Shown: positions 1-8,574 of the stretch, piece by piece
How the letters are laid out: each line of letters starts with the position of its first letter
How positions within the stretch are numbered: the first letter of the stretch is position 1
Origin: Proteus columbae
GTDB lineage: Bacteria; Pseudomonadota; Gammaproteobacteria; Enterobacterales; Enterobacteriaceae
DNA: 64,000 bases
Direction of reading: 5' to 3'
Assembly: GCF_002777965.1 (NCBI RefSeq)
Contig: NZ_NGVR01000008.1
Coordinates: forward strand, 186,001 to 250,000
Notes under the pieces: model-generated
What the model saw: only the letters and a program-made list of their open reading frames with translations
Database searches by the model: none
Told to the model about the DNA's origin: nothing
Made by a program: the position numbers and the translations under genes

Positions 1-653
1 GTTTTCAGTTTTTGTGCATTTTCATCTGGAAATGCACTTGCTCGCATTGCGGTACGAGTACCACCAGGATTAATGCAGTTAATACGCAAGGTACTTTCGT
101 TATATTCTTCATTAAGCACCTGCATAAAGCCTTCTGTTGCAAATTTAGATACAGAATAAGCTCCCCAACCATAACGACCTTGGCGACCTACACTCGATGT
201 GGTGAGAATAAGGCTTGCATGAGGGGCTTTGAGCATCAATGGTAATAGTGCTTTTGTGAGCATAAATGTCGCATTAACGTTGACTTGCATAACGTCATGC
301 CAAAGATTACTTGGTTGATTAATGATGGGTTCAACAACACCCAATAAACCGGCATTTTGTAATACACCATCAAGATGAGGGAAGCGTTTAACGAGAGTAT
401 CAGCAAATTGCTGAAAATCGTTTTCTGTCGCTGTAAGTAGATCAAGTGGATATAACATGGGCTGTTGGCCACCTGATGTGATTATCTCTTCTTGAACATC
501 TTCAAGTTTTGATAGAGTACGACCTAATAAAATAAGTGTTGCGCCATATTGCGCATAAGTTAGTGCGGCTTCTTTTCCTATGCCATCACCAGCACCCGTT
601 ACTAGAATAATTTTATCTTTTAGCACGCTATGATCGGGTTGATATTGCAACAT
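1..653 (-). CDS. yciK: YciK-type short-chain dehydrogenase, cut by left edge
   Basis: An NAD(P)-dependent short-chain dehydrogenase/reductase of the YciK family, probably cytoplasmic; the physiological substrate is not firmly known. Reading the minus strand from ATG at 653 gives MLQYQPDHSVLKDKI, then the nucleotide-binding glycine motif VTGAGDGIG, then NAG, and the catalytic Ser with YSVSK around residues 150-165. The 3' end runs off the window, so about 217 codons are visible, without a stop. It is divergent from sohB, as in E. coli, which supports the name. The family is certain; the symbol rests on similarity and synteny. Confidence 0.9.
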   Translation of the reverse strand, partial: MLQYQPDHSVLKDKIILVTGAGDGIGKEAALTYAQYGATLILLGRTLSKLEDVQEEIITSGGQQPMLYPLDLLTATENDFQQFADTLVKRFPHLDGVLQNAGLLGVVEPIINQPSNLWHDVMQVNVNATFMLTKALLPLMLKAPHASLILTTSSVGRQGRYGWGAYSVSKFATEGFMQVLNEEYNESTLRINCINPGGTRTAMRASAFPDENAQKLK

Positions 654-863
654 ATTGATATCCTGTCTAGTAAAAAGTAAATAAAGTGTAACGTCTTATT
701 TGTCTAGCGACCAGTTTCGTTTGATTTTTTGTTTACAATTTATGGCTGTTTTCTTTATGGTATTAAACATAATCATGCCTTTGTTGCTGGCGCTAAAGCA
801 GAATTTCGTTAAACTAGGCATATTGGTTTTAGTCAGTGTTATTAACCTTAAAAAGAGGTCTTT

Positions 864-1910
864 GTGGAGTATATTTTGCAATATGGACTGTTTTTAGCAG
901 AAATTGTCACTGTTGTTGTGGCGATTATCGCTATCGTGTTGTTTTTCGTTGTGATTGGAAATAAAAAGCAAAATCGTAAAGGGACGTTAAGAGTCACAGA
1001 TCTTGCGGAAGCTTATGAAGAAAAACAGCGCGTTATGCAACAAGCAAAAATGGACGATGCTGAATTAAAAGTCTGGTATAAAGCGTTTAAAAAACAGCAG
1101 AAAAAAGAGAATAAACAGAGTAAAAACAATGCAAAAGAAGGTAAAAAAGGCGTTGTAAAACCTTGTTTATATGTGCTTGATTTTAACGGTAGTATGGATG
1201 CGCATGAAGTGGGCGCATTACGTGAAGAAATCAGTGCCATTCTTTCTGTTGCACAAGCAGGTGATGAAGTATTACTACGCTTAGAAAGCCCGGGCGGTAT
1301 GGTTCACGGATATGGATTAGCAGCAGCTCAATTAACACGCTTAAAAGAAAAGGGTATTAAACTGACTGCGGTTGTCGATAAAGTGGCGGCTAGCGGGGGA
1401 TATATGATGGCATGTGTGGCAGATAAAATTGTTGCTGCGCCATTTGCGATTATTGGCTCGATTGGTGTTGTGGCTCAGATCCCTAACATTCACCGTTTAC
1501 TCAAGAAGAACGATATTGATGTTGAGTTGCATACTGCCGGTGAATATAAACGTACATTGACCTTATTAGGCGAAAATACTGAAGAAGGCCGTGAGAAATT
1601 TAAGCAAGATTTAAATGAAACGCATCTATTGTTTAAATCATTTGTGCATAAATATCGCCCTCAACTTGATATTGATAGCGTTGCAACTGGTGAGTATTGG
1701 TATGGTTCAGAAGCGCTAAACAGAGGCCTAATTGATGAGGTTGGTGTAAGTGACGATTGGCTGATCAATCATATTAATGATTTTGAAGTTCTTTCAGTCC
1801 AATATGTTACTAAAAAGAAAATGGTTGAGCGAGTTACAGGTGGCGCAATGGAAAGCATTGATAAACTGATGATGCGTTGGGTTCAAAGAAGTAAAAAACC
1901 GCTGCTATAA
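864..1910 (+). CDS. sohB: Inner-membrane serine protease SohB (S49 family)
   Basis: A signal-peptide-peptidase-like protease of family S49 (relative of SppA). One N-terminal membrane segment (about residues 8-33) anchors it. A charged Lys-rich linker (40-98) follows, then the peptidase domain. The nucleophile is Ser178 in AASGGYMM and the likely general base is Lys229 in GEYKRTL. The oxyanion-region motif ESPGG lies at 141-145. Length (348 aa) matches E. coli SohB and similarity is high throughout. It is divergent from yciK. In E. coli, extra SohB relieves the growth defect of degP mutants; a periplasmic or membrane quality-control role is inferred from that. Confidence 0.95.
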   Translation: MEYILQYGLFLAEIVTVVVAIIAIVLFFVVIGNKKQNRKGTLRVTDLAEAYEEKQRVMQQAKMDDAELKVWYKAFKKQQKKENKQSKNNAKEGKKGVVKPCLYVLDFNGSMDAHEVGALREEISAILSVAQAGDEVLLRLESPGGMVHGYGLAAAQLTRLKEKGIKLTAVVDKVAASGGYMMACVADKIVAAPFAIIGSIGVVAQIPNIHRLLKKNDIDVELHTAGEYKRTLTLLGENTEEGREKFKQDLNETHLLFKSFVHKYRPQLDIDSVATGEYWYGSEALNRGLIDEVGVSDDWLINHINDFEVLSVQYVTKKKMVERVTGGAMESIDKLMMRWVQRSKKPLL

Positions 1911-1946
1911 GCCAAGCTATTATAAGCCAATAAGTACGTAATAAAT

Positions 1947-1977
1947 GATATCAGTGATATGGATTATCGCTGATATC
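1947..1977 (+). terminator. Hairpin downstream of sohB
   Basis: A 13-bp inverted repeat (GATATCAGTGATA / TATCGCTGATATC, one G-T pair) around a short loop, 37 bases after the sohB stop. The following bases are pyrimidine-rich (atccttcctt) but not a clean T run, so it may be a weak terminator or an mRNA 3' stabiliser. Confidence 0.45.
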
Positions 1978-2057
1978 ATCCTTCCTTACCCAATCACTAT
2001 TCCTAAGCCTTCTCCATAAATATTCTAATTTTCTATTTTAAAAGCTTTTATTTCGAT

Positions 2058-2085
2058 AAAAAAAAACCAGTGAAAATTTCACTGG
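2058..2085 (-). terminator. Rho-independent terminator reading leftward
   Basis: The palindromic stem CCAGTGAAA / TTTCACTGG is followed on the minus strand by nine T residues. It is the first canonical terminator downstream of yciN, though some 330 bases after its stop, so the yciN transcript may carry a long 3' UTR. Confidence 0.75.
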
Positions 2086-2295
2086 CAATCAAAGAAATAA
2101 TTGATATTGCTTATAACAACAACAGGGTAAATATTTCCTCTTTCTAGGAAGCTTCAATATAGCCGTAAATAGAGAATAAAAATAATTGATATTACTGATT
2201 GTATTGATAGGCAAGTGTAATCGTGAGTTAAGATGTGACTAAAAATCCGCACCATATTTAAATTGAATTATTATTCTTTATTTTTGTTTAATTAT

Positions 2296-2332
2296 GCCAG
2301 TTATTGGCATCTGAATGAATGCAATAACTGGC
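2296..2332. repeat. 11-bp perfect inverted repeat
   Basis: GCCAGTTATTG and CAATAACTGGC flank a 15-base spacer. There is no T tract directly after either arm, so it is not a typical terminator. It lies about 80 bases past the yciN stop and could fold in that mRNA or act as a protein-binding dyad. Confidence 0.6.
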
Positions 2333-2413
2333 AAGCAAAGTCTCTTTTTTGTTATCGATAAAGAGTAAATTAATTTACTTCAGTGATTAAATAAAAATAA
2401 TCACGAAGATGAC

Positions 2414-2662
2414 TTATTCTAAATGGTATTTATCAGATAACACATGAGCTAAATGCTTAAACATATTGAATGCTGCCGTACTTTTTGCAGTAGGTAAACC
2501 TTGTTCATCTAAAAAAAATTCGCCTTTAAATACGAGGACATTACCTTTCTGTTCAACCGAATCAGCACGCATACCTTGTAAATAATCTTCATGTTCACAT
2601 ATGATTTTATTCGCTTTTTCAAGTAGCATCTCTGTTGTAATCGGTGTAGTTTGTGTTGACAT
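2414..2662 (-). CDS. yciN: YciN family protein
   Basis: A small (82 aa) cytoplasmic protein of the YciN family. The C-terminal stretch [20 protein letters not shown], then KHLAHVL, is nearly identical to E. coli YciN, and the N-terminal half keeps the [19 protein letters not shown] pattern. There are no membrane segments. An AAGGAG Shine-Dalgarno lies just upstream of the ATG. E. coli also has yciN between sohB and topA. Its function is unknown. Confidence 0.92.
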   Translation of the reverse strand: MSTQTTPITTEMLLEKANKIICEHEDYLQGMRADSVEQKGNVLVFKGEFFLDEQGLPTAKSTAAFNMFKHLAHVLSDKYHLE

Positions 2663-2969
2663 AATATGTGCTCCTTAGAAAAATAATTTGTTGCGCCTCA
2701 CTTTTTATCAGGTAGAGTGTGGCATTTTTAAAAGCTTAGCTACTCTATATGTAGCAAACAATGATTTGCCTGTACCCGATCAAAGCAGTGAGGTGATTAA
2801 AATACCTCAAAAAAAGTTATGAGTTTTGAGCTCAAACAAAAGCTTTGAATAAAAACAGGTTGATATATTGCAAAACTAACGCAATATAAAAAAGAGATTT
2901 TAAACATTTTTTTAGTTGAGGGTATTAAACGATACCGTCATAACAAAGTTTAATTAGGTAAAGGTAATT
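2663..2969. other. Divergent yciN-topA intergenic region
   Basis: About 307 bases with outward-facing promoters for yciN and topA expected. A dyad at 2864-2888 is listed separately. In E. coli topA has several promoters responsive to supercoiling; I cannot assign individual ones here. Confidence 0.5.
2864..2888. promoter_or_regulatory. Dyad symmetry upstream of topA
   Basis: TATATTGC and GCAATATA are perfectly inverted around nine bases, about 80 bp upstream of the topA start. Size and position suit a dimeric regulator's operator, but no factor can be named. Confidence 0.4.
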
Positions 2970-5567
2970 ATGGGTAAAGCTCTTGTTATCGTGGAGTCCC
3001 CGGCTAAAGCCAAAACGATCAATAAATATCTTGGCAATGACTACGTAGTTAAATCTAGCGTGGGTCACATTCGTGATTTGCCAAAGAGTGGTTCTGGCAG
3101 CCAGAAGAGCGAAAACTCATCCGCCACGAAAGGCGTGAAAAAAGTTAAAAAGGATGAGAAATCAGCCTTAGTCAGCCGTATGGGAGTTGATCCCTATAAT
3201 GGATGGAATGCGAACTATCAAATTCTACCCGGAAAAGAAAAAGTCGTGGCTGAACTAAAAGCATTGGCTGAGAAAGCTGATCATGTCTATCTCGCAACGG
3301 ACCTTGACCGCGAAGGAGAAGCTATCGCGTGGCATTTACGCGAAGTTATCGGCGGTGATGATGAACGATTTAGTCGAGTGGTTTTTAACGAAATCACTAA
3401 AAATGCCATTACACAAGCTTTCCAAACTCCAGGTGAGTTAAATATAGATCGCGTTAACGCGCAACAAGCACGTCGCTTTATGGATCGTGTTGTGGGCTAT
3501 ATGGTTTCACCTTTACTTTGGAAAAAAGTGGCTCGTGGATTATCTGCGGGGCGAGTGCAATCCGTAGCTGTGCGTCTTTTAGTTGAACGTGAGCGTGAAA
3601 TTAAAGCTTTTGTTCCTGAAGAATATTGGCAATTACATGCATCACTGTTAACGCCTGACGAACAGCCATTGCGTATGGAAGTCACGCATTATAATGATAA
3701 AGCCTTCAACCCTGTTTCATCCGATGAGACACAGGTTGCGGTTAAAGCATTACAAAATGCGACCTTCACGGTAAAAGATCGTGAAGATAGACCAACATCA
3801 AGCAAACCAAGCGCACCACTTATCACATCAACCTTACAGCAAGCGGCAAGTACACGTTTAAGCTTTGGTGTGAAAAAGACGATGATGCTAGCTCAACGCC
3901 TTTATGAAGCAGGTTATATAACCTATATGCGTACTGACTCAACCAACTTAAGTCAGGATGCAATTCAAATGGCGCGTGATTATATCAATGAGAATTTTGG
4001 CGCTAAATATTTGCCAAAAGAGCCAAATGTTTATTCGAGCAAAGAAAATTCTCAAGAAGCGCACGAAGCTATCCGTCCTTCTGATATCAACGTTATCGCA
4101 GAATCTTTAAAAGATATGGATAACGATGCTAAACGTTTATATCAGCTGATTTGGAATCAATTTGTTGCTTGTCAAATGACACCAGCAAAATACGATTCAA
4201 CCACTTTAACAGTGGAATCAGGAGATTATAAACTACGTGCGAAAGGTCGTACTTTACGTTTTGCCGGTTGGACGAAAGTTATGCCAGCGATGCGTAATAA
4301 AGATGAAGATAAAACTTTACCTGCAGTTGATGTGGGGGCAAAACTGGCTTTAGCTGAATTAGAACCGACTCAGCACTTTACTAAGCCACCAGCACGTTTT
4401 AGCGAAGCGACTTTAGTTAAAGAGTTAGAAAAACGCGGTATTGGCCGTCCTTCAACGTATGCTTCCATCATTTCCACTATTCAAGATCGTGGTTATGTGA
4501 AAGTTGAAAACCGTCGTTTTTATGCAGAAAAAATGGGTGAAATTGTAACCGATCGCTTAGAAGAGAATTTTAGCGATTTAATGAATTACGATTTTACTGC
4601 GCAAATGGAAGATCACCTCGACCATGTTGCTAATAATGAAGAAAACTGGAAAGCGGTATTAGATGCATTCTTCACCGATTTTAGTCAGCAATTAGATGTC
4701 GCGGAAAAAGATCCTGAAGAAGGTGGAATGCGACCAAATCCAATGGTGATCACGTCGATTGAATGTCCAACTTGTTCTCGTCATATGGGAATTAGAACGG
4801 CGACAACGGGCGTATTCTTAGGATGTTCGGGCTATGCTTTACCACCTAAAGAACGTTGTAAGCAAACCATTAATCTTATCCCTGAAGATGAATTATTAAA
4901 TATTCTTGAAGGGGAAGATGCAGAAACTAACGCATTACGTGCACGTCGCCGTTGCCCGAAATGTGGTACTGCAATGGACAGTTACCTGATTGATACTCAT
5001 CGTAAATTACATGTTTGTGGTAATAACCCTGCATGTGATGGTTATGACGTTGAAGAAGGTGAATTCCGCTTAAAAGGTTATGAAGGTCCAGTTATTGAGT
5101 GCGATAAATGTGGCTCTGAAATGCACCTGAAAATGGGGCGTTTTGGTAAATACATGGGTTGTACTAATGATGACTGTAAAAATACCCGTAAGATCTTAAA
5201 AAGCGGTGAAATTGCACCACCGAAGGAAGATCCTGTTCCACTTCCTGAATTGCTATGCGAAAAATCAGATGCTTACTTTGTCTTACGAGACGGCGCTGCG
5301 GGTGTATTCTTGGCCGCAAACACGTTCCCTAAATCAAGAGAAACGCGTGCACCAAAAGTAGAAGAGCTGGTTCGCTTTAAAGACCGTTTAGCAGAGAAAA
5401 TGCGCTATTTAGCAGAAGCTCCAGTAGCAGATCCTGAAGGAAACCCAACTATTGTGCGTTTTAGTCGTAAAACAAAACAGCAATATGTTTCTTCAGAGAA
5501 AGATGGCAAGGCAACAGGTTGGTCTGCGTTTTATGTCGATGGCAAATGGGTTGAAAAAACCAAATAG
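2970..5567 (+). CDS. topA: DNA topoisomerase I (omega protein)
   Basis: A type IA topoisomerase that relaxes negative supercoils through a 5'-phosphotyrosine intermediate. The TOPRIM domain starts at the N-terminus ([11 protein letters not shown], Glu9; DLDRE with Asp111, Asp113 and Glu115). The active-site Tyr319 is in [11 protein letters not shown], the same number as in E. coli. The C-terminus carries Cys4 zinc ribbons ([25 protein letters not shown]) and a Lys-rich tail. Length (865 aa) matches the family. The ATG follows a good AAAGGTAA site. A strong terminator follows, so it is probably monocistronic. Confidence 0.98.
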   Translation: MGKALVIVESPAKAKTINKYLGNDYVVKSSVGHIRDLPKSGSGSQKSENSSATKGVKKVKKDEKSALVSRMGVDPYNGWNANYQILPGKEKVVAELKALAEKADHVYLATDLDREGEAIAWHLREVIGGDDERFSRVVFNEITKNAITQAFQTPGELNIDRVNAQQARRFMDRVVGYMVSPLLWKKVARGLSAGRVQSVAVRLLVEREREIKAFVPEEYWQLHASLLTPDEQPLRMEVTHYNDKAFNPVSSDETQVAVKALQNATFTVKDREDRPTSSKPSAPLITSTLQQAASTRLSFGVKKTMMLAQRLYEAGYITYMRTDSTNLSQDAIQMARDYINENFGAKYLPKEPNVYSSKENSQEAHEAIRPSDINVIAESLKDMDNDAKRLYQLIWNQFVACQMTPAKYDSTTLTVESGDYKLRAKGRTLRFAGWTKVMPAMRNKDEDKTLPAVDVGAKLALAELEPTQHFTKPPARFSEATLVKELEKRGIGRPSTYASIISTIQDRGYVKVENRRFYAEKMGEIVTDRLEENFSDLMNYDFTAQMEDHLDHVANNEENWKAVLDAFFTDFSQQLDVAEKDPEEGGMRPNPMVITSIECPTCSRHMGIRTATTGVFLGCSGYALPPKERCKQTINLIPEDELLNILEGEDAETNALRARRRCPKCGTAMDSYLIDTHRKLHVCGNNPACDGYDVEEGEFRLKGYEGPVIECDKCGSEMHLKMGRFGKYMGCTNDDCKNTRKILKSGEIAPPKEDPVPLPELLCEKSDAYFVLRDGAAGVFLAANTFPKSRETRAPKVEELVRFKDRLAEKMRYLAEAPVADPEGNPTIVRFSRKTKQQYVSSEKDGKATGWSAFYVDGKWVEKTK

Positions 5568-5588
5568 CATTGGCGTTACGTGATAAAT

Positions 5589-5622
5589 AAAAAAGCGACT
5601 AATGAGAGTTAGTCGCTTTTTT
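5589..5622 (+). terminator. Terminator after topA
   Basis: The stem AAAGCGACTAA / TTAGTCGCTTT has a six-base loop (TGAGAG). T residues follow on the plus strand and A residues precede it. Confidence 0.9.
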
Positions 5623-5722
5623 GTATTAAGAAGGTATGCTAATTAAATACACTGAAACAGTATTAATGGTTAATTTCTATTTGTCTGATATTTTACTTTG
5701 CTAATAATAAGACGGAGATACT

Positions 5723-6247
5723 ATGAAACTGATGCCTTTGTTACTATCTGGCTTACTCTTCACTTCTGTGGCAAGCGCTGCAACCTTAGATGTCACGTTA
5801 AAAGAAGCTTTACCGACAGGTGCAGGCAACGATATTGGCGTTGTTACTATCACTGAAACTGATTATGGGCTGTTATTTACGCCAAAACTTACTGGATTAA
5901 CACCGGGTATTCATGGTTTTCATATTCACGCTAATGGTTCTTGTGAGCCGGATATGAAAGATGGCAAACCTGTACCTGCTTTAAAAGCAGGAGGGCATTT
6001 AGATCCTGAAAAAGTTGGTGTTCACTTGGGGCCTTATAATAAAGATGGGCATCTAGGTGATTTGCCAGGATTAGTTGTCAATGATAAAGGTATTGCTGAT
6101 TACGCAGTATTAGCACCAAAACTCACTAAACTTGAACAAGTGAAAGATAAAGCCATTATGGTGCATGTGGGTGGCGACAACTATTCTGACGATCCCGTGG
6201 CTCTTGGCGGAGGTGGTGCAAGAATGGCATGTGGTGTGATTAAATAA
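5723..6247 (+). CDS. sodC: Periplasmic Cu/Zn superoxide dismutase
   Basis: Converts superoxide to hydrogen peroxide and oxygen in the periplasm. A signal peptide (about residues 1-19, cleavage after SVASA) precedes the beta-barrel domain. Expected ligands are present: His67 and His69 in GFHIHANGSC, bridging His92, His101, His110 and Asp113 for zinc, and His148 for copper. Cys74 and Cys170 can form the usual disulfide. It ends with the family signature GGGGARMACGVI. At 174 aa it has the normal size. It sits between topA and cysB, which are near neighbours in E. coli without sodC, so this is a local difference. It has its own terminator. Confidence 0.96.
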   Translation: MKLMPLLLSGLLFTSVASAATLDVTLKEALPTGAGNDIGVVTITETDYGLLFTPKLTGLTPGIHGFHIHANGSCEPDMKDGKPVPALKAGGHLDPEKVGVHLGPYNKDGHLGDLPGLVVNDKGIADYAVLAPKLTKLEQVKDKAIMVHVGGDNYSDDPVALGGGGARMACGVIK

Positions 6248-6272
6248 TTTAGTGGCACTAGTGTTATAAAAT

Positions 6273-6303
6273 AAAAGCTGACAGATAAGGTCAGCTTTTT
6301 TTA
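6273..6303 (+). terminator. Terminator after sodC
   Basis: The stem AAAAGCTGAC / GTCAGCTTTT with loop AGATAAG is followed by a run of T residues. Confidence 0.9.
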
Positions 6304-6472
6304 TGCTTATTTATAGCTTATAACTATTCGATATAACAAAATCTAAATAACACTATTAATTACGTTAGACTGAAATGAAATAAGTGATATAGTGGTTATA
6401 TATTACATCTTTATTATTCCTTTTAGTTATATGAATATAAATAGAATAACGGAATAATAAGTCTTTTGTTGA

Positions 6473-7462
<990 letters not shown>

Positions 7463-7468
7463 TACTGA

Positions 7469-7489
7469 AAGGCGGGTCATTCCCGCCTT
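7469..7489 (+). terminator. GC-rich hairpin after cysB
   Basis: The compact stem AAGGCGGG / CCCGCCTT with a five-base loop lies six bases after the cysB stop. Only two T residues close it, so termination may be inefficient or depend on further sequence. Confidence 0.65.
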
Positions 7490-7523
7490 CAAGCGTGTTC
7501 ATAAACCTAATTTCTGCTATTAC

Positions 7524-8354
7524 TCATTTCAAATAAAAATCCCCACTAAAAAAAGCATCTGATTTTGCAATGCTTAGCTGACGGTACTTAGTTAAGAAAG
7601 CATAAAACTGCTGATTAATCAGAGGATCATCAAGTGCGCTGGCATCAAATACAGAGGTAATGGTGGTGTACTCTAAAGAGAGGGTAAATTTACGACCAAT
7701 ACAACTGGCGAGTAGCATTTTTGCTGATTGATAAGAAAAACGTAGGCTCAAAATTTTCAGCTTTGGAACAAAAATAAGATGATTATTATGATTGAGTATC
7801 TCCGTGATCCCCGCAATAGTTATCGTTTGATAGCTATCTAATGATTTTCGTAATCCGACTTCTATTTTTTGCCCTTGATTACGTAAAAAATCAATAAATT
7901 CTCCAAGCGCAGGAGAGGTAGCATTGATTGCTGCTCCTAGTAATAATTGAATAAACGCTTGAGCAACAGAAAAATCAAAGGTTTGCTTATGAAGCTTTTT
8001 TGTTTCGATTTTATTGTGCCCTAGAAGCGGCAAATGGTTGAGAGTATCTAACCAATGTTCGGGGCGATAATAGGCGTCATTATCCTCTTTTTTTAATGCG
8101 GTAAGATGATTTGCCATAATAGAAATGAGTCCAATTTGAATATTTTTAAGTTGTGACATTTTTTCTATTTCGGAAGGCTCAAAAGGTTTTGGTGACGCGA
8201 TGATAAATTGCACTAAACCTTCTGAATCTTTTATATTTTGAGAATGTAATGCATTCATCGATAAAGTTTGCGGAAAAGGAGGGGTAACAGGCTCCGCAAA
8301 ATAGTGATCGGCATTCATAATATTTTTTAGTAAATCAGATTGTTTGTTATTCAT
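7524..8354 (-). CDS. Possible Evf-like virulence factor
   Basis: 276 residues, no signal peptide, no clear membrane segment, predicted soluble alpha/beta protein. The sequence has a single cysteine, Cys218, in a hydrophobic context (LLASCIGRKF). Length, the short hydrophobic helix QAFIQLLLGAAINA (132-145) and one C-terminal-third cysteine recall the Erwinia virulence factor Evf, an insect-gut colonisation factor palmitoylated on Cys209. This assignment is from memory of the family and is tentative. It lies between cysB and acnA, is convergent to cysB, and has no obvious partner, which suggests a lineage-specific insertion. Alternatively it is a protein of unknown function. Confidence 0.55.
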   Translation of the reverse strand: MNNKQSDLLKNIMNADHYFAEPVTPPFPQTLSMNALHSQNIKDSEGLVQFIIASPKPFEPSEIEKMSQLKNIQIGLISIMANHLTALKKEDNDAYYRPEHWLDTLNHLPLLGHNKIETKKLHKQTFDFSVAQAFIQLLLGAAINATSPALGEFIDFLRNQGQKIEVGLRKSLDSYQTITIAGITEILNHNNHLIFVPKLKILSLRFSYQSAKMLLASCIGRKFTLSLEYTTITSVFDASALDDPLINQQFYAFLTKYRQLSIAKSDAFFSGDFYLK

Positions 8355-8574
8355 AAATATTATCCTTTACACAGTTATACCTCTCTCATTTAAGCCTAAT
8401 TAAGCGAAAACCTAGAGACTAAAATTTATTAACACCATGACGGCCATAACATTGCGTTAACAAATTGTGTGGTCTTTAAGCGAAATTCAACGTTATATGA
8501 TATGTTTAATAAATAACCTTACCTATTTTGATAGTTTAAATATGCTGTCAGTATAAAAATAAGAAGGAGGAGCT

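Larger units (their letters stand above)
1911..2413. other. Intergenic region between convergent sohB and yciN
   Basis: About 500 AT-rich bases with no convincing ORF in any frame. It holds three strong inverted repeats, listed separately: 1947-1977, 2058-2085 and 2296-2332. Otherwise nothing is recognised. Confidence 0.6.
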
